A stretch of 64,000 nt of DNA, taken from NCBI GenBank assembly GCA_943787295.1, contig CALSLW010000003.1:1-64000 (forward strand), given 5' to 3'. How positions within the stretch are numbered: position 1 is the first letter of the stretch; each line of letters opens with the position of its first letter. The position numbers and the translations under genes were made by a program. Below are positions 8,057-16,797 of this stretch, piece by piece. This DNA is from an uncultured Flavobacteriaceae bacterium (GTDB taxonomy: Bacteria > Bacteroidota > Bacteroidia > Flavobacteriales > Flavobacteriaceae). The notes under the pieces are model-generated. The model had not been told where the DNA came from. It saw only the letters and a list, made by a program, of their open reading frames with translations, and did not search any database.

Positions 8057-9889
8057 ATGTTTGAAAGAATCTTTAAATATCATTATTCAAATAAATTCGC
8101 TTACGCACTAGATGCGATTTGCATCTTTATTGCTTTAGAAGCCATCCTTTTCCTCAACGGTTCTGTATTGATTATTCGATCACAACTAGATAAACCTGTA
8201 TTTATAGCGTTAGCCTTGGGCTGTATTACCCTCTTTCGAGGCTATAAGATGGTATTGCGATTTACCACCTTTATCGACATAGGGAAAATAACCTCTGGAC
8301 TCATCCTTACCATTGCGATATACGCTTTGTATATTAAAGCAGATACACGTGGGCATTACAACTACTTATTGTTATTGTTTTATTTCAGTTTATCCCTTCT
8401 TTCTCTCTACCGACTGGTGATCAAATTGCTTTATGCACGAGTGACTAAAGAAGAAAAATTATTAAACACTTTACTTTTTGGCGCTGGCGCAAATGGCTTA
8501 AGAACAAAAAGAGCCTTAGACGACAGTAACGCTGTCAATGTTTTAGCGTTTATAGACGAAGCCCCTGGAACGGTAGGGAGAAGCATTGAAGGTTTATCTG
8601 TAATGCGCTTAGACGAAAAGCTTGAAAAGTTCATTGAGAACAAAAATGTCCAGCAGATCATCATTACCACAGAACAAATTGGTCAAAAAAAGAAAAATGA
8701 ACTCTTTCAATTTTTCAAGAATAAGGGCGTAAAAATATTTACAGTACCTGCCATTGATAAATTAGCCAGTAATGAGGGTATTGTAAGTAATCTTACGCCT
8801 ATCAAAATTGAAGACCTTTTAAGGAGAGATCAAATCAAAATTGACCTAGAGAAGAACAAATCCCAATATAAGCACAAAACTATTTTAGTAACCGGTGCAG
8901 CTGGGTCTATAGGGAGTGAAATCGTTCGTCAATTACTTCCCTTTGAACCAGAGCAAATTATTTTATACGATCAAGCAGAAACCCCTTTGTTTGATTTAAA
9001 AAATGAATTAGCCCAAAAAGGAACCAAAGTAAAACTACATTACTATTTGCAAACAATCACAGACAAAGCTGCTTTAGAACAATGCTTTAAAGCATTCTCT
9101 ATCGATGTCGTTTTTCATGCCGCTGCTTATAAACATGTATTTATGACAGAGGCGATCCCTAAGGCTGCCATTGTCAATAATATTTTAGGCACTAAAAATG
9201 TTGTTGATGTCGCTTTGGAAAACAAGGTTGCCCATTTGGTGATGGTGTCAACAGATAAGGCGGTTAATCCTTCTAATGTGATGGGAGCGTCTAAACGTAT
9301 TGCTGAAATGTATGTCGCGCAGGCCGCAGAAAACACAAGCACACAAATCATCACGACTCGCTTTGGGAATGTGTTAGGGTCAAACGGTTCTGTTGTCCCT
9401 ATTTTTAAAGAGCAAATTGCCAAAGGCGGCCCGGTAACGGTAACCCATCCAGACATCACCCGTTATTTTATGACCATTACAGAAGCCTGTCAATTGGTAC
9501 TTGAAGCTGGAGCAACCGGTGAAGGAGGGGAGATTTATGTATTTGATATGGGAGAACCAGTGAAAATCGCTGATCTCGCAACAAGCATGATTCGCTTATC
9601 TGGTTTAATCGAAGGGCAAGACATTGAACTAGTTTATAGTGGACTAAGACCCGGGGAAAAACTCTATGAAGAACTACTCACCGATAAAGAAAACCTTAAA
9701 CCTTCTCATAATGAGTTGATTTTTATCGCTGAAAAGGAAGTATTCTCTACAAACCAACAAGAGCAAATTCTCGCTTTAATAGATAGTGCTGCTAAAGGGG
9801 TGAAGGAAGATATTCTTGTCAAGCAAATGAAAGCAATCGTTCCAGAATACAAATCGATGAATTCGACTTATACCGCTCTTGACAATTAA
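8057..9889 (+). CDS. pglF: Membrane-bound UDP-GlcNAc 4,6-dehydratase (PglF/WbpM/CapD type)
   Basis: About four transmembrane helices fill residues 15-125, followed by a Rossmann-like region and then the SDR catalytic domain. That domain starts with ILVTGAAGSIGSE (about 276-288). STDKAVNPSNVMGASK has Met in place of the usual Tyr of YxxxK, as known for PglF/WbpM dehydratases. The enzyme makes UDP-4-keto-6-deoxy-GlcNAc, the first step of the bacillosamine pathway. At 610 residues it is full length. It follows pglE by 1 nt. Its stop overlaps the convergent lipoprotein stop as TTAA. Confidence 0.9.
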   Translation: MFERIFKYHYSNKFAYALDAICIFIALEAILFLNGSVLIIRSQLDKPVFIALALGCITLFRGYKMVLRFTTFIDIGKITSGLILTIAIYALYIKADTRGHYNYLLLLFYFSLSLLSLYRLVIKLLYARVTKEEKLLNTLLFGAGANGLRTKRALDDSNAVNVLAFIDEAPGTVGRSIEGLSVMRLDEKLEKFIENKNVQQIIITTEQIGQKKKNELFQFFKNKGVKIFTVPAIDKLASNEGIVSNLTPIKIEDLLRRDQIKIDLEKNKSQYKHKTILVTGAAGSIGSEIVRQLLPFEPEQIILYDQAETPLFDLKNELAQKGTKVKLHYYLQTITDKAALEQCFKAFSIDVVFHAAAYKHVFMTEAIPKAAIVNNILGTKNVVDVALENKVAHLVMVSTDKAVNPSNVMGASKRIAEMYVAQAAENTSTQIITTRFGNVLGSNGSVVPIFKEQIAKGGPVTVTHPDITRYFMTITEACQLVLEAGATGEGGEIYVFDMGEPVKIADLATSMIRLSGLIEGQDIELVYSGLRPGEKLYEELLTDKENLKPSHNELIFIAEKEVFSTNQQEQILALIDSAAKGVKEDILVKQMKAIVPEYKSMNSTYTALDN

Positions 9890-10884
9890 TTACCCCCAGG
9901 AACGATTTTAAGATTTCTTATACAAACACTAAAAGGATAACGCTGTACACCTGCACTATTCAATACAGAAGGATGTTTGTCAAAGCTTAAGCGAAAATCA
10001 GGAATGATAGGTAAGGGCACAACAACCTGTCTAAATTCTGTCACATTATAACTAGAATCTGACCACAACTCTCCCGGTTCAATGGTTACACTCCCGCTGC
10101 CAGAAACAATCGGAACATAGCCTAGTGATATTTTTACATTTTCATCGGGATTATTCGGTAGGACTAAAAACTCCATTTTGTATTCAAATACTAAATTTTT
10201 TGGCGCTGTCCCAAAATTGGAAAATTCTTTTGATATAGTAGTAATTTCATTTTCTCCTGCACCATTAGCGATATAATACCCCACCATAGCATTTTCGCAA
10301 GGCGAAAAAGTTACGGTTGAATTTTCCGAAGGTCCAAACCAACCATCTTGCGGATTTTCCCAACCCCAAGTCACACTTGCGGTTTTCATTTGCAAATCAT
10401 CCTGATACTCAGCGGTAACATAGTCATTAATAGAAACAACATCAAAGCTATTCGCATTCGCGACGGCGTGTTGCATGTTGTATTTACCAAAAATATTGTT
10501 GTATTCTACTAAGACGGCAATTTGAGCATTAGTTTGTGGGTCATTAATATCTCCTTCTACTGTCGTGGTTCCACTTACAGTAGTAGTTGAGCCTACACTT
10601 GTTGTTCCCCCTTCAAATACCCATTTAAAAATGTCAAAGTTTTTTGAAGTGGTTACATAAGATACCCTAAAAACAGCATTATCAGGCATCATACTATTGG
10701 TCACTGTAAAACTGTGCTCTGAAGATAAAAAAGAAGCTTCCACCTCTCCGGTACGTCCGTTAGGATCTTCTGTTGGACGTATAATTGCATTAGCATCCTC
10801 TTCTAAAAGTGATTCAGGAACAAATTCTGGAGTGCAGGAACAGACCACGATTAAAAAACCAAAAAATGCAACGTTAAGCCTCAT
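9886..10884 (-). CDS. Hypothetical secreted lipoprotein
   Basis: The first about 17 residues form a lipoprotein signal peptide ending in a lipobox-like VVCSC, so the product is probably lipid-anchored outside the cytoplasm. The mature part is beta-rich and Thr/Ser-rich, with a short TTT-rich stretch (TTSVGSTTTVSGTTTVEG) near residue 95. I do not recognise a named domain; it resembles flavobacterial PKD-like or adhesin-type lipoproteins only in general character. At 332 residues it stands alone, with its own -7 box TATCTTTG upstream. It converges on the pglF-like gene with a shared TTAA. Function unknown. Confidence 0.7.
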   Translation of the reverse strand: MRLNVAFFGFLIVVCSCTPEFVPESLLEEDANAIIRPTEDPNGRTGEVEASFLSSEHSFTVTNSMMPDNAVFRVSYVTTSKNFDIFKWVFEGGTTSVGSTTTVSGTTTVEGDINDPQTNAQIAVLVEYNNIFGKYNMQHAVANANSFDVVSINDYVTAEYQDDLQMKTASVTWGWENPQDGWFGPSENSTVTFSPCENAMVGYYIANGAGENEITTISKEFSNFGTAPKNLVFEYKMEFLVLPNNPDENVKISLGYVPIVSGSGSVTIEPGELWSDSSYNVTEFRQVVVPLPIIPDFRLSFDKHPSVLNSAGVQRYPFSVCIRNLKIVPGGN

Positions 10885-10901
10885 AAAATAAAAATAGTTT
10901 A

Positions 10902-10909
10902 CAAAGATA
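10902..10909 (-). promoter_or_regulatory. -7 box of the lipoprotein gene
   Basis: TATCTTTG on the minus strand matches TAnnTTTG and ends 17 nt before the ATG at 10884. No clear TTG lies at -33. Confidence 0.5.
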
Positions 10910-11006
10910 AAGAAAACGCATTACACATTATTAAATAAAAACGCATTCCTTTACCTATTAACGTGCTAACACAACTTATAGTATTGCAATCATTGTATAA
11001 TTTCCC

Positions 11007-11036
11007 TTGTATAATGTTAAAAATTAAGTACATTTG
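11007..11036 (+). promoter_or_regulatory. Promoter of rplU-rpmA (TTG-N19-TACATTTG)
   Basis: TTG at 11007-11009, a 19-nt spacer and TACATTTG at 11029-11036 match the full -33/-7 Bacteroidetes promoter. It lies 20 nt upstream of the rplU ATG. Confidence 0.75.
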
Positions 11037-11056
11037 CAATCCAAAAATTAACAAAA

Positions 11057-11584
11057 ATGTATGCAATCGTAGAGATAGCAGGGCAGCAATTTAAAGTTGC
11101 AAAAGACCAGAAAGTGTTTGTACACCGTTTGGCACAAGACGAAGGAAGCAAAGTTTCTTTTGATCAAGTGTTCTTATTAGACGATGGAAAAGCAGTTACC
11201 CTTGGCGCCCCGGCTATAACTGGAGCTTCGGTAGAAGCAAAAGTAGTAAAGCACTTGAAAGGAGACAAAGTAATTGTCTTTAAAAAGAAAAGAAGAAAAG
11301 GATACCGTGTGAAAAACGGTCACCGTCAAGCATTAACAGAAATTCTAATCGAAGGAATCTCTGCTAAAGGTGGCGCTAAGAAGGCTGCGCCAAAAGCAAC
11401 AGCGGAAAAAGTAAAAGCTAAGCCAGCGGCTAAAAAGGCTGCCCCTAAAAAAGAGGCACCAAAAGCACAAGTGGATCTGAGCGGAAAAACAGTAGCTGAA
11501 TTAAAAGAATTAGCTAAAGCAAAAGGGATTACAGGTATTTCTTCTATGAAGAAAGCCGATTTAATCGCTGCTTTACAAGCATAA
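11057..11584 (+). CDS. rplU: 50S ribosomal protein L21 with C-terminal tail
   Basis: Residues 1-100 are a standard bL21 (MYAIVEIAGQQFKV start, KKRRKGYRVKNGHRQ RNA-binding end). It binds 23S rRNA in the large subunit. A Lys/Ala-rich linker of about 35 residues follows. The last about 35 residues, with LSGKTVAELKELAKAKGI, look like a small Rho-N/SAP-like helical module. Such tails are common on L21 in Bacteroidetes. The total of 175 residues is longer than the approximately 100 of E. coli L21. It is followed 20 nt later by rpmA and preceded by a strong promoter. Confidence 0.95.
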   Translation: MYAIVEIAGQQFKVAKDQKVFVHRLAQDEGSKVSFDQVFLLDDGKAVTLGAPAITGASVEAKVVKHLKGDKVIVFKKKRRKGYRVKNGHRQALTEILIEGISAKGGAKKAAPKATAEKVKAKPAAKKAAPKKEAPKAQVDLSGKTVAELKELAKAKGITGISSMKKADLIAALQA

Positions 11585-11604
11585 TAATTTAAAACGATAC
11601 AACC

Positions 11605-11865
11605 ATGGCACATAAAAAAGGAGTAGGTAGTTCGAAGAACGGTAGAGAATCAGAATCGAAACGATTAGGTGTAAAAATCTTTGGTGGACAAGCTGCACGC
11701 GCAGGTAACATTATCGTGCGTCAACGCGGTACTGCTCACAACCCAGGAGAAAATGTGTATTTAGGAAAAGATCATACCCTTCACGCAAGAGTTGACGGGG
11801 TGGTACAATTCGTTAAAAAGAAGAACAATAAGTCGTATGTTTCTATTGTTCCTTTTGAAGCCTAA
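11605..11865 (+). CDS. rpmA: 50S ribosomal protein L27
   Basis: bL27 of the large subunit; its N-terminus reaches the peptidyl-transferase centre. The sequence [16 protein letters not shown] followed by [17 protein letters not shown] is diagnostic. The 86-residue length is normal. There is no Firmicutes-style cleaved N-terminal extension. It sits in the usual rplU-rpmA pair and is closed by a strong intrinsic terminator at 11889-11916. Confidence 0.97.
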   Translation: MAHKKGVGSSKNGRESESKRLGVKIFGGQAARAGNIIVRQRGTAHNPGENVYLGKDHTLHARVDGVVQFVKKKNNKSYVSIVPFEA

Positions 11866-11888
11866 ACACTTTTAAAGTAAAAAAAACT

Positions 11889-11916
11889 AAACCCACTCAT
11901 TGAGTGGGTTTTTTTA
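11889..11916 (+). terminator. Intrinsic terminator of rplU-rpmA
   Basis: A perfect inverted repeat AACCCACTCA/TGAGTGGGTT is followed by a T run on the plus strand, 24 nt after the rpmA stop. It may also serve the convergent serine hydrolase gene, because A residues precede the stem. Confidence 0.9.
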
Positions 11917-11919
11917 TGC

Positions 11920-13137
11920 CTAATCTTTTAGCGCACCATAAACAGCGCGGTTTAAAGCAATAATATATTCGTTAGTATTAGGAATTTTTTGGGTCATAAA
12001 AATGGCAATGAGTTCTTCGGTTGGATCGATAAAAAAATGCGTTTTAAAATAACCACCCCAGTAGATTTGACCTGTGCTGACTGGACTAGGATCTTTGGTT
12101 GCATTATACAAAACCCCAAACCCAAGACCAAAACCACGGCTAGGACCCAGCAATTGACCCACTTGGTTTTTTGTCATTTCAATTACAGAGGCTTCTGACA
12201 AAATGCGTTTTCCTTTATAACTTCCTTTATTGAGTATCATCTGACAAAAATGTAAATAATCTTCTGTAGAAGAAAAAAGACCATAAGTTCCCCCATAAAC
12301 GGTATTTCCACTTGTTTTAGCTTGAACAGGACTATTAACCAACTGTCTCTCTTCAGTAATCAAGTGCACTTGCATAACACGGTCGAGGTTTTCTGTCGCT
12401 ACATTATAATCTGTTTCTGTCATCTCAAGAGGAAGCAATATATTTTCCTTTAGATACTCATTAATAGGTTGCTGAGTGATCTTTTGCAAGATTAAGGCTA
12501 AAATGTCTGGTGCAGCACTGTAATACCACTGTTCCCCAGGTTGACTTATGAGTGGGACCTCTAATAACTTTGCGACTGGTTCTTCTAATTTTTTGTACAC
12601 AGCGGGATCAAACAAGTCGTTGTACATCAACTTAAAGAGTTGTTGATCAAAAAGACTTTCTCCTAGTCCATGGGATAATCCTGCTGTGTGGGTTAATAGC
12701 TGTTGTATGCTAATAGGCTGTTTTGCAGCAACTGTTGGTCCATCTATCCCGGTTGAGACATCTTCGATTACCCTAAGTTTTGCCAATTCTGGGAGGTAAT
12801 CTTGTGCTAAATCATCTAAGGACAAAAGGCCCTTTTCAATCAGTTGCATAATGGCAACGCTCATGATGGGTTTTGTCATTGACTGGATAAAGTAGATGCT
12901 GTTTTTTTCAAGCGGTGCCTTTGTTTGAACACTGTTATGTCCCAATGCTTTATGCCATACTTTTTCTTGACTGTGATAAATTAAGACTTCGGCTCCCGCA
13001 ATTTGACCCGCGTCAATTTCAGTTTTTAGGTAGTTTTCAAAATCAGAAAGTTGATCTACATCAAACTGTTTTTGCGCTTCAAGACTTACTCCAATACTGA
13101 AGAAAACACCAAAAAGAAGAAAAGACAGATGTCGCAT
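11920..13137 (-). CDS. Secreted serine hydrolase, beta-lactamase/class C (EstB-like) family
   Basis: A Sec signal peptide (about residues 1-22, ending LEAQ) exports the enzyme. The penicillin-binding fold is shown by SMTK at 86-89 (SxxK nucleophile and lysine) and YSA near residue 207 (second motif). A late GGYFKTHFFID segment probably corresponds to the third KTG/HxG-type motif. This family includes esterases, D-aminopeptidases and transesterases; resistance-type beta-lactamase activity cannot be assumed. At 405 residues it is normal length. It is a single gene between two terminators. Confidence 0.85.
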   Translation of the reverse strand: MRHLSFLLFGVFFSIGVSLEAQKQFDVDQLSDFENYLKTEIDAGQIAGAEVLIYHSQEKVWHKALGHNSVQTKAPLEKNSIYFIQSMTKPIMSVAIMQLIEKGLLSLDDLAQDYLPELAKLRVIEDVSTGIDGPTVAAKQPISIQQLLTHTAGLSHGLGESLFDQQLFKLMYNDLFDPAVYKKLEEPVAKLLEVPLISQPGEQWYYSAAPDILALILQKITQQPINEYLKENILLPLEMTETDYNVATENLDRVMQVHLITEERQLVNSPVQAKTSGNTVYGGTYGLFSSTEDYLHFCQMILNKGSYKGKRILSEASVIEMTKNQVGQLLGPSRGFGLGFGVLYNATKDPSPVSTGQIYWGGYFKTHFFIDPTEELIAIFMTQKIPNTNEYIIALNRAVYGALKD

Positions 13138-13167
13138 AAAAGTATTTTTAAGACAATATAATTAAAT

Positions 13168-13200
13168 AAAAAAGCCGAGCAATTGCCCGGGCTTTTATTT
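13168..13200 (-). terminator. Terminator of ahcY
   Basis: On the minus strand AAAAGCC...GGCTTTTTT forms a hairpin around GCAATTGC, ending in a T run, 16-48 nt after the ahcY stop. A-rich and T-rich flanks on both sides could let it work in both directions. Confidence 0.75.
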
Positions 13201-13215
13201 TATAATCAGAATCTT

Positions 13216-14532
13216 TTAGTATCTGTAATATTCTGGTTTGAATGGCCCTTCAACAGTTACCCCGATATAATCGGCTTGATCTTTAGACAGCTCTTCTAAC
13301 TCAACTCCTAAGTGTTTTAAGTGCAAAGCAGCTACTTTTTCATCTAAGTGTTTTGGCAACATATACACCTTGTTTTCATATTTTTCTGGGGTATTCCACA
13401 GTTCAATTTGCGCAAGGGTCTGGTTAGTAAAAGAGTTACTCATGACAAAACTAGGGTGTCCAGTAGCACAACCTAAGTTGACTAAACGACCTTCTGCTAA
13501 AACGATCAATTCTTTCTCGTCTTCTAAGGTGTATTTATCTACTTGAGGCTTGATCTCCACTTTAGTATTCCCATAGGTGTCGTTTAACCAGGCCATATCG
13601 ATTTCATTATCAAAGTGACCAATGTTACAAACGATTGCTTTGTCTTTCATTTGTAAAAAGTGCTCCCCAGTAAGAATGTTTTTATTTCCTGTAGCGGTAA
13701 TCACAATGTCCATATTATCAACGACAGAATTGATTTTCTTCACTTCATAGCCGTCCATTGCTGCTTGCAGTGCACAGATAGGATCAATTTCAGTAACAGT
13801 AACAATGGCGCCAGCTCCTTTAAAAGAGGCGGCAGTTCCTTTTCCTACATCACCATATCCAGCGACTAAGACACGTTTTCCAGCTAACATTACATCGGTT
13901 GCACGACGCACAGCATCCACCGCACTTTCTTTACACCCGTATTTATTGTCAAACTTTGACTTTGTAACAGAGTCATTTACATTTATCGCAGGCATCGGTA
14001 ATGTGCCATTTTGCATACGCTCATATAAACGGTGAACCCCTGTAGTGGTCTCTTCAGACAAACCATTAATGTTTTCTACTAATTCTGGGAATTGATCTAA
14101 CACCATATTGGTTAAATCTCCCCCATCATCAAGAATCATGTTTAAAGGTTGTCGATCTTCTCCAAAGAAAAGCGTCTGTTCGATACACCAATCAAATTCT
14201 TCTTCATTCATCCCTTTCCAGGCATAAACAGGAATACCTGCAGCAGCAATGGCCGCAGCAGCATGATCTTGTGTAGAAAAAATATTACAAGAACTCCAGG
14301 TGACATCTGCCCCTAAAGCGACTAAGGTTTCAATTAATACGGCTGTTTGAATGGTCATATGTAAACAACCTGCAATACGCGCTCCAGCAAGGGGTTGCTC
14401 CTCGGCATACTCTTCGCGAAGGGCCATTAATCCGGGCATTTCTGCTTCGGCTAATTCGATTTCTTTACGACCCCAGTCGGCTAGACTAATGTCTTTTACT
14501 TTGTAAGGAAGAACGTTTGTTTTCTCTTTCAT
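13216..14532 (-). CDS. ahcY: Adenosylhomocysteinase
   Basis: S-adenosyl-L-homocysteine hydrolase cleaves SAH to adenosine and homocysteine, clearing the product of methylation reactions. The active-site block [17 protein letters not shown] and the NAD-binding GYGDVGKG are intact. The C-terminal KPEYYRY is the conserved subunit-exchange tail. The track begins at a TTG (14580); I take the ATG at 14532 ([14 protein letters not shown]), giving 438 residues. A -7 box TACTTTTG at 14557-14564 would lie inside the longer version, which supports the shorter start. It is divergent from the phosphopantetheinyl transferase gene. Confidence 0.96.
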   Translation of the reverse strand: MKEKTNVLPYKVKDISLADWGRKEIELAEAEMPGLMALREEYAEEQPLAGARIAGCLHMTIQTAVLIETLVALGADVTWSSCNIFSTQDHAAAAIAAAGIPVYAWKGMNEEEFDWCIEQTLFFGEDRQPLNMILDDGGDLTNMVLDQFPELVENINGLSEETTTGVHRLYERMQNGTLPMPAINVNDSVTKSKFDNKYGCKESAVDAVRRATDVMLAGKRVLVAGYGDVGKGTAASFKGAGAIVTVTEIDPICALQAAMDGYEVKKINSVVDNMDIVITATGNKNILTGEHFLQMKDKAIVCNIGHFDNEIDMAWLNDTYGNTKVEIKPQVDKYTLEDEKELIVLAEGRLVNLGCATGHPSFVMSNSFTNQTLAQIELWNTPEKYENKVYMLPKHLDEKVAALHLKHLGVELEELSKDQADYIGVTVEGPFKPEYYRY

Positions 14533-14556
14533 AATGGGTTTGTTAACTTTACGCTG

Positions 14557-14564
14557 CAAAAGTA
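14557..14564 (-). promoter_or_regulatory. -7 box of ahcY
   Basis: TACTTTTG on the minus strand matches TAnnTTTG, 24 nt before the ATG at 14532. A TTG (14578-14580) lies upstream, but the spacer is only 13 nt. Confidence 0.55.
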
Positions 14565-14586
14565 CAATCTTTCTTATCAAATCCCT

Positions 14587-15228
14587 ATGCCGTTAACAAA
14601 TCATTTTTCAGTAGTAAATAATTACAACTTAGCGGTTTGGAAGATTGATGAATCAGAAGAAAGCTTAAAGAATGAGCTGCTTTTAACCCCTAAACAACAT
14701 CAAGCCCTAACAGAAAGGAAGACCGTTAATGGGAGGCAAGGCTATTTAGCGGTTCGTTCTGCTTTGGTAAGTTTAGGGATTTCTTTAGAGGACTTATCGG
14801 TCAATGAGATAGGGGCGCCCCAGTTGCCAAAGGGCTATTGCTCCTTATCGCATACCAATACGCATGCGGCAGCGGTTTTCGCCCAGAATAATGTGGGCAT
14901 TGATCTAGAGGCCTATCGGCCAAAAATTTCACGAATTGCTTCAAAATTTGTCCATCCAAACGAGCAAGCCTTTTTACCGCAACTAGAAGAAGTCAAAGCT
15001 TTAACGCGGCTATGGACTGCCAAAGAGGCGATTTATAAAGCATTAAAAATCGCCGGATTATCCTTGCGTCAACAGATCGAACTGATGCCCTTTGACTTAA
15101 GCGATACCAGCGGAAGTGCTAAGGTGTATTTGACAGAACAGTCTTGTACTGTTCAATTGGAATTCTGTACTTTTGATCAACACGAACTAACTATCGCCCA
15201 CAACATTCAACATGAAAGTATCCATTGA
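14587..15228 (+). CDS. 4'-phosphopantetheinyl transferase (Sfp type)
   Basis: It moves the phosphopantetheine arm from CoA to a carrier-protein serine (ACP, or PKS/NRPS carriers). The Mg-binding GIDLE (about residue 109) and [11 protein letters not shown] (about 153-163) are the two signature motifs. At 213 residues it is the monomeric Sfp-like class. Its 3' end overlaps the thiamine-binding gene by 17 nt, so it is first in a four-gene overlapping run. A role in flexirubin, fatty-acid or other carrier activation is possible; the sequence does not say which. Confidence 0.88.
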   Translation: MPLTNHFSVVNNYNLAVWKIDESEESLKNELLLTPKQHQALTERKTVNGRQGYLAVRSALVSLGISLEDLSVNEIGAPQLPKGYCSLSHTNTHAAAVFAQNNVGIDLEAYRPKISRIASKFVHPNEQAFLPQLEEVKALTRLWTAKEAIYKALKIAGLSLRQQIELMPFDLSDTSGSAKVYLTEQSCTVQLEFCTFDQHELTIAHNIQHESIH

Positions 15229-15472
15229 GATTACCTTAGCTCCCTTAGAAAAGGAGTATGAAACACCCATTAAGAATTTTATCCGGGTGTTGCGTTCTTC
15301 TCCTTTTGAAATTCAAGAGAATCCGTTAAGCACTCAGATCTATGGAGAATATCACGCTTTAATGAACTTTTTAACCCCCGCTATTGCCGACTCTTTTGAT
15401 GCAATTACCGCCGGAATGATTCATTTAAAAATCGTAAAAAGTGATCGCAGCGATTATCAACCCTTTATCTGA
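15212..15472 (+). CDS. YkoF/MTH1187-like thiamine-binding protein
   Basis: This small 86-residue single-domain protein starts [16 protein letters not shown]. It resembles the ferredoxin-like MTH1187/YkoF family, whose members bind thiamine or hydroxymethylpyrimidine. It overlaps both neighbours: 17 nt with the phosphopantetheinyl transferase gene and 32 nt with the PnuC-family transporter gene. The transporter and the downstream TPP-riboswitch receptor support a thiamine link. The assignment rests on overall pattern and context, since the family lacks a strong motif. Confidence 0.68.
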   Translation: MKVSIEITLAPLEKEYETPIKNFIRVLRSSPFEIQENPLSTQIYGEYHALMNFLTPAIADSFDAITAGMIHLKIVKSDRSDYQPFI

Positions 15473-16085
15473 TTTTTTCTTTGGGCAGTATGCCCTCTAT
15501 AGTCTTCAAGACATAGCGCTGGAAGTTACTGCTGTTTTCTTGGGTTTAGCCAGCGTTTGGTATGCCAAAGAAAATAAAATTGCTGTCTATCCTACGGGGA
15601 TGATATCCACCGCCATTTTTGTCTACTTATTGTGGAAGTGGCTCTTACTGGGAGATATGTTGATCAATGCTTATTACTTTATCATGAGTGTTTATGGCTG
15701 GTATTTTTGGATCCAAAAAAAAGGAGAACAAAGCCTGCATCCCATTGCCCGTATTAGTCAACAAGAAACCGTCATCAGTGTTGGCTTATTTTTATTTTCG
15801 ATTATCGGAGTTTATCAAGTTTACCAGTATTTTGAGATGTGGACCAGTTGGACTGCCTATATCGACACCTTTACCACCGCCATCTTTTTTGTAGGGATGT
15901 GGTTGATGGCGAGAAGAAAAATGGAGCATTGGATATTTTGGATCATCGGGGATATTATTTCTGTACCCTTGTATTTTTATAAAGGTTTGACCTTGACTAG
16001 TCTTCAATATATTATTTTCACTTTTATTGCCATTTATGGCTACCGAGCATGGAAACAGGAACTCAAACTTCGTCTGGCTGCCTAA
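15441..16085 (+). CDS. pnuT: PnuC/PnuT-family vitamin transporter (thiamine predicted)
   Basis: This inner-membrane facilitator of the PnuC (SWEET-like) fold has about seven hydrophobic helices. WYFWIQKK, INAYYFIMSVYGW and the late YGYRAWK are PnuC-like blocks. PnuC carries nicotinamide riboside, while PnuT homologues carry thiamine; both are trapped by phosphorylation inside. The start is GTG at 15441, with no ATG until residue 54. The overlap with the thiamine-binding gene and the TPP riboswitch 560 nt downstream favour thiamine, but riboside transport remains possible because the next gene resembles NadR kinase. Confidence 0.8.
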   Translation: MIAAIINPLSDFFFGQYALYSLQDIALEVTAVFLGLASVWYAKENKIAVYPTGMISTAIFVYLLWKWLLLGDMLINAYYFIMSVYGWYFWIQKKGEQSLHPIARISQQETVISVGLFLFSIIGVYQVYQYFEMWTSWTAYIDTFTTAIFFVGMWLMARRKMEHWIFWIIGDIISVPLYFYKGLTLTSLQYIIFTFIAIYGYRAWKQELKLRLAA

Positions 16086-16606
16086 GGGTGGTATTGTATG
16101 GTCCAGAGAGTACTGGGAAAACAACTTTGGCAAAGGCTTTAGCTGCGCATTATAAAACACCCTGGGTGGAAGAATTTGCGCGCCCTTACCTACAAGAAAA
16201 ATGGGAGAAGGAAAAAAGTGTTTGCACCCTTGAGGACTTACCCATCATAGCACAGGGACAACTTGATGCAGAAAATAAGGCCATCAAACAGGCGAACAAA
16301 TTGATCATTTGCGATACTAATATCTTAGTCACTAAAGTGTGGTCTGAAACCCATTTTGACGGCTATTGTGCGCCAGAGCTCGAAGCTATTTTAGCGAATA
16401 CCCACTATGATTTGTATTTGCTTACTTCCATAGATGTCCCTTGGGAAAAAGATGACTTAAGAGATCGTCCTAACGATCGCGAAGCCATGTTTACTTATTT
16501 TAAAGCACAATTAAATGCGTATAATTTTCCCTACCTAGTGCTGGAAGGAAATCCACAACAGCGCTTAGATAAAGCCGTTGCTGCAATTGAACAATTGCTC
16601 GATTAA
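16049..16606 (+). CDS. NadR-like P-loop kinase
   Basis: The Walker A GPESTGKTTLAKAL and the following VEEFARPYL match the ribosylnicotinamide-kinase domain of NadR. DTNILVTKVW gives the Walker B-like aspartate. It lacks the nucleotidyltransferase and DNA-binding parts of full NadR; 185 residues is the stand-alone kinase length. The gene overlaps the PnuC-family gene by 37 nt. Kinases in this position trap the imported vitamin as a phosphate. In this thiamine-linked setting the substrate may be thiamine (to TMP, then ThiL) rather than nicotinamide riboside; that is inference. Confidence 0.82.
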   Translation: METGTQTSSGCLRVVLYGPESTGKTTLAKALAAHYKTPWVEEFARPYLQEKWEKEKSVCTLEDLPIIAQGQLDAENKAIKQANKLIICDTNILVTKVWSETHFDGYCAPELEAILANTHYDLYLLTSIDVPWEKDDLRDRPNDREAMFTYFKAQLNAYNFPYLVLEGNPQQRLDKAVAAIEQLLD

Positions 16607-16643
16607 ATTCAATTAAATTACAAGCAGATTCTTTAAAAAGAAG

Positions 16644-16651
16644 TACTTTTG
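16644..16651 (+). promoter_or_regulatory. -7 box of the TPP-riboswitch/TonB receptor transcript
   Basis: TACTTTTG matches TAnnTTTG and ends just before the aptamer, so the transcript would start around 16655 with the riboswitch at its 5' end. Confidence 0.6.
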
Positions 16652-16656
16652 TGCAT

Positions 16657-16733
16657 GCTCAAAGGGGTGCTCTAAAACAAGAGCTGAGATCAGACCCTAT
16701 GAACCTGGGCGGGTAATGCTGCCAAGGGAAATA
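16657..16733 (+). promoter_or_regulatory. TPP riboswitch (THI element)
   Basis: The conserved core is read directly: AAAGGGGTGC, a variable stem GCTCT...AGAGC, CTGAGAT, ACCC, then GAACCTG, GGGTAATGCTGCC and AAGGGA in the correct order and spacing. This is the thiamine-pyrophosphate aptamer, which normally lowers expression of thiamine genes when TPP is plentiful. It precedes the TonB-dependent receptor by about 60 nt. A candidate expression platform is reported in the findings. Confidence 0.95.
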
Positions 16734-16776
16734 GTAATAATTTAATTTAATTGTAACCAGAATAGTTACCCCTTTT

Positions 16777-16797
16777 ATTCGTAAAATTTTTTCGAAT
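16777..16797 (+). promoter_or_regulatory. Start-codon hairpin downstream of the TPP aptamer
   Basis: ATTCG (16777-16781) pairs with CGAAT (16793-16797) around an A/T-rich interior and covers the first bases of the receptor ATG at 16796. It could be the translation-control part of the riboswitch. The stem is short and the interior weak. Confidence 0.4.

Noticed and set aside
9127-9459. 110-aa minus-strand ORF
   Set aside because: It is antisense to the conserved SDR domain of the pglF-like gene.
11920-13137. Antibiotic-resistance beta-lactamase
   Set aside because: The SxxK and YSA motifs show the fold, but this broad serine hydrolase family is mostly esterases and peptidases; the sequence does not support a resistance call.
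15792-16160. 122-aa minus-strand ORF
   Set aside because: It lies antisense to pnuT and the NadR-like kinase gene and has no protein-like features.
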